From the NCBI GenBank assembly GCA_964406135.1, contig CAYOQO010000003.1, positions 30,259-94,258 of the forward strand: a stretch of DNA of 64,000 nucleotides, given 5' to 3'. Below are positions 7,890 through 17,093 of the stretch, piece after piece. Numbering within the stretch: position 1 is the stretch's first letter; every line of letters starts with the position of its first letter. The stretch comes from JACPFN01 sp964406135 (GTDB taxonomy: Bacteria; Babelota; Babeliae; Babelales; Chromulinivoraceae). Position numbers and translations under genes: made by a program. The notes below the pieces were generated by a model. That model saw only the letters and a list, made by a program, of their open reading frames with translations, searched no databases and had not been told where the DNA came from.

Positions 7890-9501
7890 TCACTTGCGTG
7901 TTAAACACATACAACTTCCAATCATTTAAATTTTGCTGAACAATCAATCGTGCATAGGCATCAAAATTAAATCCAAAATTTTGACCATACACGGAATCTG
8001 CACCAACGTTAAAGGTCCAAACTTTACCACCTTGAAGCGTCCTGTAATTTTTTTCATCTGCACAGTTACGTGCAACAGCATTATCTTGAGAACGCCAAAG
8101 TTTATACACCCCTTTATTTACGTTTAAATAATGCATCATATCAGGATCACCATGTTGATGAGCCCGAAAAACACCACAAATTTTGCTCGTTGTAGAACTT
8201 TGTAATTCTAAAATTTGTTGTGTTAAATCTTGGCCAAATATTAAACCTCGACCTGGATAATGTTGAACAGAACGTAAATCTGCCACATCAAAATCATTCC
8301 ACATAAAACCTAATGCTAATCCATCTTCATTTGTCGGAGCATTCAATAAATAATCATCTTTCAATAAATGCTCAACCGGCATCCATGATGCTATCCAAGC
8401 ATTTTTCTTTTCTTTGTATGGATTGCTATGCATAAAACTTTTAAACCAATTAACCATGCCAGCAATTTTTTGATCACAGTCTAAAATAAATTTTTGAATA
8501 AAAAATAGTTGATGCAATACTCCCAAAAATTGATAACTTGTTGCATGATTATCTAAAAATGGTCTTGGATTATATCCAATTTCCAAACCTCCATGACAAC
8601 ATTGCAAATAATTTGTTTGAAATTGTGATAGTGCCACTTGATATTCAGAATTTACAGGATGCCTTAAATCTTGACAGCCAAGATACAATACAACTGGCAA
8701 TAAATCATTCATCCGTGAAATTGTTTTATGCTTAAACCCTGTTGTATCATCAAATTTATGCATAACTTCTTCTTTAAAACCATTTTTTGCAGAAATTCCA
8801 ATATCTTCATGATTACCGCGCACAAAAATAACTCGATCAGGATTTGCCAACGCCAATCGCATCATAGTATACAACACCTCGCATCCATACTGACCACGAT
8901 CAACATAATCTCCTAAAAATAAAACCCAAATATTATCTTTGATAATTCTAAAATTATCGTCAATCACTCCTTCATCATGCATTTTGTTCAATTGAGCAAG
9001 AAGTGAGAAAATATCTCCATGCAAATCACCACGAATAAAAAATTGATCACCCGGCTCGGCAATAATTTTTTGAGCATATGGGGTAAATTCTGGTAGCAAA
9101 TTTTTTACATCATAAAATTGTTTTGAAGGTTTTGTTTGCATTTCAAAATTTGAAATTTCCCATAACCTTTCAATTTTGAGTGGACCAGAAACCATCATTT
9201 CAAACCATGCAGATAAAACGCGATAAAATTCTTGCCATTGCTGCTCTTTGGTTCCCAATGATTTAAAACCAGAATCAAACTGCGCTTGAGCTCCATCACG
9301 ATTTTTTTTCGATTTGTTACACTCCTGTAACCATAATGAAAATGTTGGAAATGCTGTACCAGAATACGGTATTGCAGCAACTCGATCTCGTTTTATGGGT
9401 GTTACAGGAACTGAAACTAAAACATAATCACTATCCGACGCAAACAGTTGAAACGATCCAAAAATCAATAAAAACAAATAGATTATTGAAATTTTTTTCA
9501 T
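7879..9501 (-). CDS. Secreted PPP-family Ser/Thr-type phosphatase (metallophosphoesterase)
   Basis: A 540-residue protein with a clear signal peptide (MKKISIIYLFLLIFGSFQLFA). It carries the three metal-site motifs of the PPP family in order: GDLHGD (about 158-163), GDYVDRG (about 193-199) and GNHE (about 228-231). The RG of YVDRG and the H-E of GNHE are typical of eukaryote-like protein phosphatases rather than generic phosphoesterases. A FRAHQHGD motif near residue 445 supplies a later metal histidine. Flanking regions of about 150 residues on each side are not recognised. Export means it would act in the periplasm or on host proteins if secreted; the latter is inference. AGGGGAA precedes the start. 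Confidence 0.8.
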   Translation of the reverse strand: MKKISIIYLFLLIFGSFQLFASDSDYVLVSVPVTPIKRDRVAAIPYSGTAFPTFSLWLQECNKSKKNRDGAQAQFDSGFKSLGTKEQQWQEFYRVLSAWFEMMVSGPLKIERLWEISNFEMQTKPSKQFYDVKNLLPEFTPYAQKIIAEPGDQFFIRGDLHGDIFSLLAQLNKMHDEGVIDDNFRIIKDNIWVLFLGDYVDRGQYGCEVLYTMMRLALANPDRVIFVRGNHEDIGISAKNGFKEEVMHKFDDTTGFKHKTISRMNDLLPVVLYLGCQDLRHPVNSEYQVALSQFQTNYLQCCHGGLEIGYNPRPFLDNHATSYQFLGVLHQLFFIQKFILDCDQKIAGMVNWFKSFMHSNPYKEKKNAWIASWMPVEHLLKDDYLLNAPTNEDGLALGFMWNDFDVADLRSVQHYPGRGLIFGQDLTQQILELQSSTTSKICGVFRAHQHGDPDMMHYLNVNKGVYKLWRSQDNAVARNCADEKNYRTLQGGKVWTFNVGADSVYGQNFGFNFDAYARLIVQQNLNDWKLYVFNTQVITK

Positions 9502-9590
9502 AAATTCCCCTAAAAACTTTTATTTTGCAACAAAAACAGGTTATCATAACTCAAAAAAACGAAGCAATTTTTTGCAAAGGAATTGTGGAT

Positions 9591-10205
9591 ATGATGCTGT
9601 ATATCTTGTTTATGATCAGTATTTTTTATGGTAATTCAAAGATATTGAGTGCTGAAAATTCTAAAAAGTTGCGTCCTAATCGATCATCAGAAGAATTTAA
9701 TGCCGCAAACCTACTTCGTGGATTTCCAAGAATAAAATCTCAATCAAAATCTCCAAGCAGTCGCAGTTCAAGCACTGCGCGAAAAATTGAAGGGTCTCCA
9801 AAATTTTATACTCCATCTCATAGTCCAATTTCTACAGCACAAATTCATATAGATCCGGCAGAACCAGTGACTTCTGTTCAACCAAAACCGAACATTCCTT
9901 CAAATTTTGAAAGTTGGGATGATGTTTTACAAAAAGATCCAGGTTGGGATGATGCCAGCGCAGATTTTGACAGAATTAAACATCGAAATGGCACAACTCA
10001 TTATTCTGCAAAAGCACATTTACGAACAAATCAAAAAACTTTACCATTTGTTGCAATCGCAAAAATTCTACAAACTGCGAAAACAGAAACTGCTAGTATC
10101 TTATTGTCCATTCCAAATATAACACAAGCAGCTGCACAAGAAATTACAGCAATTATAGCAGAAGTTCCAAAAGTGCTCGAAGAATTTAAAAATAAAACGT
10201 ATTAA
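9591..10205 (+). CDS. Hypothetical exported protein, Ser/Arg/Pro-rich
   Basis: A 204-residue protein of unknown function. I placed the start at 9591 (MMLYILFMISIFYGNSKILS) because AAAGGA lies nine bases upstream and a signal peptide follows at once; a start at 9525 would put 22 polar residues in front. The middle is low-complexity (serine, arginine, proline), followed by two WDD elements (SWDDVL and GWDDAS) and a helical C-terminus. No enzyme motif is visible. Composition and export suggest a species-specific surface or effector-type protein, which is inference only. It diverges from the phosphatase gene and converges on ksgA. Confidence 0.6.
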   Translation: MMLYILFMISIFYGNSKILSAENSKKLRPNRSSEEFNAANLLRGFPRIKSQSKSPSSRSSSTARKIEGSPKFYTPSHSPISTAQIHIDPAEPVTSVQPKPNIPSNFESWDDVLQKDPGWDDASADFDRIKHRNGTTHYSAKAHLRTNQKTLPFVAIAKILQTAKTETASILLSIPNITQAAAQEITAIIAEVPKVLEEFKNKTY

Positions 10206-10208
10206 ATT

Positions 10209-11003
10209 TTATGAATTAAATATTGACCAAATATTTAAAAAATCTTGCATACCAAGCTGTTGTGCACGTTTTAATAAAAGTTCTGGCTCCAAAAGCGAAA
10301 GATCAAAATGAGATTGAGCTAAATTATTACGCAACGTTCTGCGCGGTTGATGAAAACACAGTTTGATAAACTTCCAAAATTCTTCTTCTTTTTCAATTTT
10401 TTGCAAATTTAATTTTGGTTTAAAATACAGCAATCGTGAATAAATTGAAGGTGGTGGATAAAATGCACCAGGCGAAATTTTATCCAATAATTTTAATTCA
10501 AAAAAATGTTGAAAAAATAATGAAGAATATCCATAATCACGACCAGTAGTTTTAACAATTTTTTGCGCAACCTCTTCCTGAATCATGACCACACCTTCAA
10601 GAAACAGTGCACGATTTTGTTGAATTCTGTGAAAAATAGGAAACGTAATTTGATATGGCAAATTTGCAAGTAAAACCCAAGGTCCTTGATCCGCAAGTAA
10701 ATCCCATTGAGCATCCAAAACATTATCAAGCACAATGTTTAAACGACTATCGGCACCATACACTTTATCAACGTATGATGCCCACTGTTCATCAATTTCA
10801 AAAACTTTTAATTGTTTACAAGGACCTTGTAAAATTGCACCAGTCAAAATTCCTTCACCACATCCAATTTCCATAACAGAAATTGTATCATCCAGGTGTA
10901 CAGCATCAATCATTCGGTCAACAAAAAATCGATCTTTTAAAAAATGTTGTCCATATCTTTTTTTAAGTTCAATACCTTGGCGATGTGGCTTTTTATAACC
11001 CAT
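10209..11003 (-). CDS. ksgA: 16S rRNA adenine dimethyltransferase KsgA (RsmA)
   Basis: A 264-residue SAM-dependent enzyme that dimethylates two adjacent adenines near the 3' end of 16S rRNA during small-subunit assembly. Visible motifs are KKRYGQHFLKD near residues 14-24, the SAM-binding EIGCGEGILT near 46-55, and the catalytic NLPYQI near 114-119 (family NLPY). The C-terminal helical domain has the usual QPRRTLRNNL. Length is normal. It begins one base after the mreB stop, so it is co-transcribed with mreB. Confidence 0.95.
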   Translation of the reverse strand: MGYKKPHRQGIELKKRYGQHFLKDRFFVDRMIDAVHLDDTISVMEIGCGEGILTGAILQGPCKQLKVFEIDEQWASYVDKVYGADSRLNIVLDNVLDAQWDLLADQGPWVLLANLPYQITFPIFHRIQQNRALFLEGVVMIQEEVAQKIVKTTGRDYGYSSLFFQHFFELKLLDKISPGAFYPPPSIYSRLLYFKPKLNLQKIEKEEEFWKFIKLCFHQPRRTLRNNLAQSHFDLSLLEPELLLKRAQQLGMQDFLNIWSIFNS

Positions 11004-11004
11004 A

Positions 11005-12066
11005 TTAATCCATTAACGCTTCTTTAAAGAAATCTAGCTGTTCAAGAACTTTTCCAGCACCTTCAACAACACACAAGAGTGGATTTTTTGCAATGCGAAC
11101 TGGAATTCCAGTATCTTTTGCAAGCAAACGATCAAGACCACGAAGTAATGATCCACCACCTGCCATCACAATTCCACGATCAACTAAATCAGATGCAAGT
11201 TCTGGTGGTGTATTTTCCAACGCCACACGAACAACATCAACAATATTTGAAATCGTTTCAAGCAATGCTTCATTAACTTCAGCATCAGTAAGTGTAATTG
11301 TTTTTGGAACACCGGTAATTAAATCACGACCTTTAACTTCAAGTGATTTTGATTCGTTACCATCAAGCATGACGGTTCCGATCTGCATTTTAATAATTTC
11401 TGCAGTACGTTCACCAATGAGCAAATTATATTTGCGCTTAACATAGGAAACAATAGCACGATCCATTTCATCACCACCGATACGAATTGATCTGCAGAAC
11501 ACAACTCCGCTCAGTGCAATTACTGCAACTTCAGTTGTTCCACCACCAATATCAACAATCATACTGCAATGTGGTTCATGAATTGGAAGTCCTGCTCCAA
11601 TTGCTGCAGCCATTGGCTCCATAATAGTCATCGGCTTATCACGTGCTCCGGCTTGTTTTGCTGAATCAATAACCGCACGACGTTCTACTTGAGTAATTCC
11701 TGAAGGAACCGCAATAATCATACGAGGTGCTACCAAGGTGCGACGATTATTGTGAACTTTACGAATAAAATATCGAAGCATACTTTCAGTTAATTCAAAA
11801 TCTGCAATCACACCATCACGCATTGGTCTGCATGCGGTAATACTTTCAGGAGTTTTTCCCAGCATTTCTTTTGCAGCTTTTCCTGCAGCTAAAACTTTTT
11901 TAGTATTATTTTTAATTGCAACAACTGACGGCTCATCTAAAACAATTCCTTTGTTGCGAACATAAACTAACGTGTTTGCAGTACCCAAATCAATTGCAAT
12001 ATCATTTGAAAATAAACCAAACCAATTTCGTGCTGGCAAAATACCTTGAATTTTATCTTTTCCCAT
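11005..12066 (-). CDS. mreB: Rod-shape determining protein MreB
   Basis: A 353-residue bacterial actin that forms membrane-attached filaments and guides lateral wall synthesis. The actin-fold phosphate loops are clear: NDIAIDLGTANTLVYV (phosphate 1), VDIGGGTTEVAVI (phosphate 2) and the adenosine motif GGGSLLRG. The N-terminal extension is about 20 residues before the first strand. Its presence with FtsZ, FtsA and an M23 peptidase argues that the cell keeps some peptidoglycan and a shaped envelope. No mreC or mreD follows; the gene sits between a barrel-like protein and ksgA. Confidence 0.96.
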   Translation of the reverse strand: MGKDKIQGILPARNWFGLFSNDIAIDLGTANTLVYVRNKGIVLDEPSVVAIKNNTKKVLAAGKAAKEMLGKTPESITACRPMRDGVIADFELTESMLRYFIRKVHNNRRTLVAPRMIIAVPSGITQVERRAVIDSAKQAGARDKPMTIMEPMAAAIGAGLPIHEPHCSMIVDIGGGTTEVAVIALSGVVFCRSIRIGGDEMDRAIVSYVKRKYNLLIGERTAEIIKMQIGTVMLDGNESKSLEVKGRDLITGVPKTITLTDAEVNEALLETISNIVDVVRVALENTPPELASDLVDRGIVMAGGGSLLRGLDRLLAKDTGIPVRIAKNPLLCVVEGAGKVLEQLDFFKEALMD

Positions 12067-12078
12067 TATCTTCTCGAG

Positions 12079-13350
12079 TTAAAAATTAATAGTACAACCT
12101 AAAGAAACTCTGTTTGTTTTTGCAAATCCACGACCTGCAATATGATTCATAGGAATATCCCATGAAAAATATGCAAACGGTCGTTTTTTCCAATCTTTGT
12201 CATGAGCAATGTCATAAAATAATCGGACGGTTGCAAATTCTTGAATCCAACCAGAATAGTAATTTAATTTTTTCATTTTTGCGATCAATCCATCACCCAA
12301 ACGTGCTGCAAAAGAATCTTGTTCATGAATGGTAATCGTATATTTTCCTTCAAATCCGAATCCTGCACGTAAATCCTCAAATACAACGTACGGCGCAATG
12401 CTTGCAGTAATTCCTGAATCAAGTGCTGCATGTGCAATCACGGGAGCAAATAAAGGTTGTTCTTTTCCAATTGGTACTCGAACAGATACAGATTTATCAA
12501 TTCTTTGAGTAACGCGACCTAAAATTCCAAATTTCCAATCTTCTTTTAATTCAAATTCTGCAAATAAAGATGCAAACCAACCCCACAAACCAAATTCTGA
12601 ACCAAACGGAATTGATGCAAGATTATTAAGTTCACGCTTAACACCACATGGAATAATTGCACCCAAATAAAGTCCCCAATCAAGTTTTCTAAATTTATAT
12701 TTGTATTCATGAGTATCATGCAGTGCTGCATACACAACCACATCACCAGGACCAACCTGCTGAGATGATGTTGCAATAATTCCAAGTTCATCATACATAT
12801 CACTCATCATCTGCGTAAATAATGTTTGATTGCCCGGCGTACCTAAATTTAATTTTTTAATTGCATCAGCACCTGGTAAAACACACATAAATGAATGAAG
12901 CTGCATAATAAAACCATTTGCACCAAGCCCAAAATGTTTTCCAATCGGTGCATAACATGAAAATGTAACACCTTGACCTTGAAATGTAGCAGGAGTCAAT
13001 GCAGGAAAATCACTCAGCCATTGCCAATCTTGTGGAATTGGATTGGTCAACCCTGCAAGTGTCATGGCTGCGCCAATATCAGTAAGATTAACTGGACCCC
13101 ACAACTCTGGAATACTGACAACTTGATCTTCTTTGTTTGCTTTTAAATCAAAACGATAAGAATCATTACTTGTTACAAAAAAACCACTAAAATCTAAATA
13201 ACCATGACGACTATCAGATCCTGTGTACAATTGATCGAACCATGGGAAATAACGATTATCCCAAATCATAGGAAACATTGTGGATGATAATCCAAAAAGG
13301 AGCAGAACTTGCATGAGAAAAAAACGCCAAAATCTTGTTGCTACAATCAC
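12079..13350 (-). CDS. Putative outer-membrane beta-barrel protein, function unknown
   Basis: A 423-residue exported protein. The start is a GTG at 13350, favoured by AAGGAT six bases upstream; an ATG at 13314 would shorten the leader. A hydrophobic leader is followed by many alternating polar/hydrophobic segments with aromatic edges (for example WGLYLGAIIPCGV, FGFEGKYTITIH, FAYFSWDIP), and the last residue is phenylalanine (SLGCTINF), the usual signature recognised by the BAM machinery. I infer an outer-membrane barrel of perhaps 14-18 strands. No named family is recognised. It lies 12 bp upstream of mreB. Confidence 0.6.
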   Translation of the reverse strand: MIVATRFWRFFLMQVLLLFGLSSTMFPMIWDNRYFPWFDQLYTGSDSRHGYLDFSGFFVTSNDSYRFDLKANKEDQVVSIPELWGPVNLTDIGAAMTLAGLTNPIPQDWQWLSDFPALTPATFQGQGVTFSCYAPIGKHFGLGANGFIMQLHSFMCVLPGADAIKKLNLGTPGNQTLFTQMMSDMYDELGIIATSSQQVGPGDVVVYAALHDTHEYKYKFRKLDWGLYLGAIIPCGVKRELNNLASIPFGSEFGLWGWFASLFAEFELKEDWKFGILGRVTQRIDKSVSVRVPIGKEQPLFAPVIAHAALDSGITASIAPYVVFEDLRAGFGFEGKYTITIHEQDSFAARLGDGLIAKMKKLNYYSGWIQEFATVRLFYDIAHDKDWKKRPFAYFSWDIPMNHIAGRGFAKTNRVSLGCTINF

Positions 13351-13484
13351 TTTTTATCCTTAGACTTTGAAAAACTAAATTGAATCTGCAGACTGTTTCC
13401 TTTATTGTAAATCATTTTAAGCTTTTTAAAAACTCTTTTTATAAAAATAGGATCGCAACTAATTTTTTATTTTATAAAATTATG

Positions 13485-13514
13485 TTGTCTTCATAAATGA
13501 TTTAAACTTATACT
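13485..13514 (+). promoter_or_regulatory. Predicted sigma-70 promoter for glmU-like gene
   Basis: A TTGTCT -35 at 13485-13490 and a TATACT -10 at 13509-13514 are 18 bp apart. The predicted start near 13521 leaves a leader of about 70 bases before the ATG at 13591. Confidence 0.55.
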
Positions 13515-13590
13515 ACATTTTAGTAGATTTTTTGGTGCTCAAAATTTCTTAACCACCCATACATTATGGTAGAAGGAATAAAGGAAAATC

Positions 13591-14676
13591 ATGCTACAAA
13601 ATATACAAGCAATTATTCTTGCAGGCGGAAATTCAGAACGCTTTCAAACAGGAAAAACAAAATTTATTGAAAAAATTTGCGGTACAGAAATGATTCTTTA
13701 CCCAATTAACTTACTTCAATCTTTAGATATTCCCACAACGCTTGTTATTGGAATGCAAGCAGAACAAATTAAACAAATTGTTCAAGATCATGCATCAAGT
13801 GTAAAATTTGTAATTCAAGAACAACAACTTGGAACTGGCCATGCAGCACAACTTACCAAACCAGTATGGTTTAAGGATCATATTTTGATTATGAATGGAG
13901 ATATTCCTTTAATCACTCCTGACATCATCAATAAATTACTTCGCAAACACACAAAAACAGATGCCGATATCAGTTTTATTACAGCACACACCATGGATAT
14001 TGATGCAACAAAATATTCTCGTGTTGTCATTGATAATAATCAAATTAAAGTAATGGAAGAACCAGCTTCTGATGAAATTGATGAATCAAATCAATGCTGC
14101 ATTAGCGCAGGAATTTATTTAGCAAAACGATCTTTTTTAGAAGAATTTATTGATAAATTAGAAAAAAATCCTGCAACAAACGAATATTATCTTCCTGAAT
14201 TAATTCATATTGCAAGTCAACAACACAAAAAAATTGTAACCACGCAAGTATCACTCGACATCGTACGAAGCATTGATACTTTAGCTGATTTATGGGTAGT
14301 TGAACACATCAAACGCTCAGAACTTTTGCAACATTGGATGAATCATGGTGTTCGTTTTGCACATACCCTGAATGTTCAAATTGAAAATAAAGTTCGTATT
14401 GAACCTGGATCTTATATCGGTTCTGGAGCATTACTGCTCGGCGCAACTACCATTAAAAAAAATGTTACCATTGGTGCATATGCACATATTGAAAACAGCA
14501 TCATTGAAGAAGGTGTTATCATTCCTGCACACATTATTATCACTAATTCAATTGTGACCAAGTCAATGAATTTAAAACCGTTTATGCAAATTGATGGTAT
14601 GGCAATTAAAGAAAAACAGGATATTCTGTTTACTGGAGCACTCAAAACAGGATACTTGAATCATCACGAATATTAA
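13591..14676 (+). CDS. glmU: GlmU-like UDP-N-acetylglucosamine pyrophosphorylase, shortened acetyltransferase part
   Basis: A 361-residue nucleotidyltransferase. The N-terminal part matches GlmU uridyltransferase: LAGGNSERFQTGKTKF near residues 10-25, QLGTGHAAQ near 80-88, NGDIPLI near 103-109, and a later region with NEYYLPE. It would make UDP-GlcNAc from UTP and GlcNAc-1-phosphate for peptidoglycan and lipid A precursors. The C-terminal left-handed beta-helix keeps only a few hexapeptide turns (IEPGSYIGSGALLLGATTI) and stops about 95 residues short of a usual GlmU, so the acetyltransferase catalytic region is missing. A bifunctional role is therefore doubtful. TAAAGGA precedes the ATG. Confidence 0.8.
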   Translation: MLQNIQAIILAGGNSERFQTGKTKFIEKICGTEMILYPINLLQSLDIPTTLVIGMQAEQIKQIVQDHASSVKFVIQEQQLGTGHAAQLTKPVWFKDHILIMNGDIPLITPDIINKLLRKHTKTDADISFITAHTMDIDATKYSRVVIDNNQIKVMEEPASDEIDESNQCCISAGIYLAKRSFLEEFIDKLEKNPATNEYYLPELIHIASQQHKKIVTTQVSLDIVRSIDTLADLWVVEHIKRSELLQHWMNHGVRFAHTLNVQIENKVRIEPGSYIGSGALLLGATTIKKNVTIGAYAHIENSIIEEGVIIPAHIIITNSIVTKSMNLKPFMQIDGMAIKEKQDILFTGALKTGYLNHHEY

Positions 14677-14682
14677 AAACAC

Positions 14683-15933
14683 ATGATACGATTTATTCAC
14701 ACCGCAGACATTCATTTTGGCATGGAAAATTACGGCCGCATTGATCCGCATACCGGAATTCATTCCCGATTGCTTGATTTTAAAAAATCATTTGATGTGT
14801 GTGTTGATTATGCTATTGCACAAAATGTTGATCTGTTTGTGTTTGCAGGCGATGCTTACAAAACTGCAAATCCAAGTCCAACGCAACAAAAACTTTTAAT
14901 GCAATCCTTCATGCGTTTGTATCAAGCAAAAATTCCCGTAATCATTGTGATTGGAAATCATGACAATCCTTTAAGTTTTGGTAAAGCAAACGCTTTAGAT
15001 ATTTTTGCACATCTGCCCATTGATGGATTTCATGTATTTGCAAAACCAGAAACACGCACGATTCAAACCAAATCAGGCCCTGTTCAAATTGTTGGCATTC
15101 CTTGGCCAAATCGACACAATTTAGCTCTCAATGCTGCACACGCACTAACTTCAGCAAGTGAATTAACACAACATATTTCAGAATCACTGGCAAAAATTAT
15201 TGCAAATTTTGCAACAAAACTTGATCAAACCTTACCTGCAATTTTAGTAGGACATCTTACGGTGAGTGCAGGAATTTTTTCAGGTTCTGAAAAACGAGCT
15301 GTATATGGCCATGATCCAATTTTACTACCATCTCAATTGGCAATTTCACCATTTGATTATGTTGCACTCGGACATTTACATCGCTTTCAAAATGTAAATC
15401 CGGATGGAATTATTCCTATTGTTTATTCAGGATCTATCGATCGCATTGATTTTGGTGAACGAAAAGAAACTAAAGGATTTTGCGACGTAACAATTCATGA
15501 AAAATATAAAATAACGTTTGAACATATCGAAATTACAACACGACCATTTATTCAAATTGATGTCATTTTAAATGATACTGATGATCAAACTGAACAAATT
15601 TTAAAAGTTTTGGCAAAGCATGCAATCGCTGATGCAATTGTAAAAATTACCTACGAAATTCCTACCACTTGCACTGACAATGTTGATGTCAAACAAATTC
15701 AAAAAGATTGCGCCGATGCTATGTTTTTGGTGGGAATTATTCCAATTCGCACGATTCAAACTCGCGCTCATCGCGATTTACTTCGCCAAGAAATGAACTT
15801 GCAAACGTTGCTGCACACTTATTTTGATGCACATGAAGCACTCAAAAAACGAGCTGATACATTGACACAAAAAGCATTAAACTTAGAAGAAATTGGACAT
15901 TTATACGAAAAAAATGAAACTGTCGAAAATTAA
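14683..15933 (+). CDS. sbcD: SbcD/Mre11-like DNA repair exonuclease subunit
   Basis: A 416-residue metallophosphoesterase. Active-site motifs run in order: HTADIHFG (residues 6-13), FAGDAYK (about 54-60), GNHDNP (about 87-92), VGHLT (near 191) and GHLHRFQ (near 229). The order, the C-terminal capping region and the HTADIHFG start match SbcD/YhaO-type nucleases that process DNA ends and hairpins with the SbcC ATPase. No sbcC is in the window; the partner may lie elsewhere or be missing. It begins six bases after the glmU-like gene, so the two are co-transcribed. Confidence 0.85.
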   Translation: MIRFIHTADIHFGMENYGRIDPHTGIHSRLLDFKKSFDVCVDYAIAQNVDLFVFAGDAYKTANPSPTQQKLLMQSFMRLYQAKIPVIIVIGNHDNPLSFGKANALDIFAHLPIDGFHVFAKPETRTIQTKSGPVQIVGIPWPNRHNLALNAAHALTSASELTQHISESLAKIIANFATKLDQTLPAILVGHLTVSAGIFSGSEKRAVYGHDPILLPSQLAISPFDYVALGHLHRFQNVNPDGIIPIVYSGSIDRIDFGERKETKGFCDVTIHEKYKITFEHIEITTRPFIQIDVILNDTDDQTEQILKVLAKHAIADAIVKITYEIPTTCTDNVDVKQIQKDCADAMFLVGIIPIRTIQTRAHRDLLRQEMNLQTLLHTYFDAHEALKKRADTLTQKALNLEEIGHLYEKNETVEN

Positions 15934-15975
15934 AAAAGGTCACCTTTTACAGCAACCTTAATTTTTATCTTATTT

Positions 15976-16164
15976 TTAATTTTTATGTATTGGTTTTTTT
16001 GTATCACAACGAGTAAATTTTGTTGAACCTTGCCATTGCTTTACATGTTCAGATAAATTTTTATCAGAATGTATTCTTGATTGTCTGTCAGAATGACGAC
16101 GAAACGCTTGTAATTCAACAGATACAACAGTCATAACAGCAATCAGAAATAGTACATTTTTCAT
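15976..16164 (-). CDS. Small exported hypothetical protein
   Basis: A 62-residue protein with a signal peptide (MKNVLFLIAVMTVVSVELQA) followed by a polar, His/Arg/Lys-rich mature part of about 40 residues with one cysteine. It starts two bases after the stop of the SurA-like gene, and its ribosome site AAGGATAAGT overlaps that stop, which supports real, coupled translation. No family is recognised. It may be a small accessory of the two chaperone genes upstream; that is inference from position. Confidence 0.55.
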   Translation of the reverse strand: MKNVLFLIAVMTVVSVELQAFRRHSDRQSRIHSDKNLSEHVKQWQGSTKFTRCDTKKPIHKN

Positions 16165-16166
16165 AC

Positions 16167-17093
16167 TTATCCTTCAGACAATTTTGATTCAGAATTATCA
16201 AATGAAATAATATCTACAAATTCACTCACTGATTGATTATATTTTGCAAGCATTGACTCTAATCTTTTACGATTCAATGCATCAATAATCGAATTTTTTC
16301 GTTCTTCTAAAGTTTTAATGCGTATTGGATCATAAGCAACCAATTTCACTAACTCAAATAATCCATCTGATTCTTGAATGTACACACCATCTGGTTGCAT
16401 AGTTTTGATAAATTTTTGATCATCTTGCAAATCTTCTTCGGCAACTTTAATAACCTTGCCCCATGAAATCAATCCATCACCATCATTATTATCCACAAGA
16501 GCTTTTTCAATTTTATTTTTTATATCTTCTCGACCTTCATCGCCTTCATAATCAATTCGAGCAATCGAAATTTCGTATGATCCATCCACAAATTCTGGAT
16601 TATCATTAAAATAATCTAAAATTTCATCTTCGGTAGGCACCAACTGAGATTTAAATTTATAATGTGTAAAAAATTCTGTGTTATAAAAAATATTAAGCAT
16701 TTCCAAGCCTTCAGCCATAGTTCTGCCAACTTCTGAAAACAAGGTCTCAAATTCAGCATCATTAATTTTAAGTTGCTTTTTAAGCCCTTCAATATATTTT
16801 GGAGCGCCATCTGGATCAATTGGCATTTTTTCACTTGCAATTTGTTGCATCACAATATCTGCTTGAATCTGTTTTTGTAAAGATACAAATTGATTATCAA
16901 GAGTTCGTTTCCATGTAAAATCAGTATCTACAAATGGTTTATTCCATGCAGGCCCACAAACCACACACTCAATTTTATCAATTAAAAACAGCTCTGCCTG
17001 AAATGTTCCAGGCAGAATTACTAAAAAACTAATCAAAACCATCTTAAGGATTTGAATCCCCGTTTTCACGGGGACGACGATAGTCGATTTCAT
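16167..17093 (-). CDS. SurA/PpiC-like periplasmic chaperone domain protein
   Basis: A 308-residue exported protein. Residues about 45-150 are helical and resemble a SurA N-terminal chaperone region (VTDxxF-like start, QLKINDAEFETLF). After it comes a segment VPTEDEILDYFNDNPEFV, as in SurA and PpiD before the rotamase domain, and a poorly conserved rotamase-like stretch. I infer a periplasmic folding factor for envelope proteins. The start at 17093 overlaps the stop of the upstream gene (ATGA). The first 17 residues (MKSTIVVPVKTGIQILK) are largely encoded by a palindromic repeat at 17054-17083, with the hydrophobic signal core following. An internal ATG at 17042 could be the older start. Confidence 0.6.
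   Translation of the reverse strand: MKSTIVVPVKTGIQILKMVLISFLVILPGTFQAELFLIDKIECVVCGPAWNKPFVDTDFTWKRTLDNQFVSLQKQIQADIVMQQIASEKMPIDPDGAPKYIEGLKKQLKINDAEFETLFSEVGRTMAEGLEMLNIFYNTEFFTHYKFKSQLVPTEDEILDYFNDNPEFVDGSYEISIARIDYEGDEGREDIKNKIEKALVDNNDGDGLISWGKVIKVAEEDLQDDQKFIKTMQPDGVYIQESDGLFELVKLVAYDPIRIKTLEERKNSIIDALNRKRLESMLAKYNQSVSEFVDIISFDNSESKLSEG
17054..17083. repeat. Short palindromic repeat, copy 2 (in coding sequence)
   Basis: A six-base stem CCCCGT/ACGGGG with a TTTC loop, flanked by GAAT and GACGACG. It is GC-rich against an AT-rich surrounding and encodes the PVKTGIQ stretch at the N-terminus of the SurA-like protein. Confidence 0.75.
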
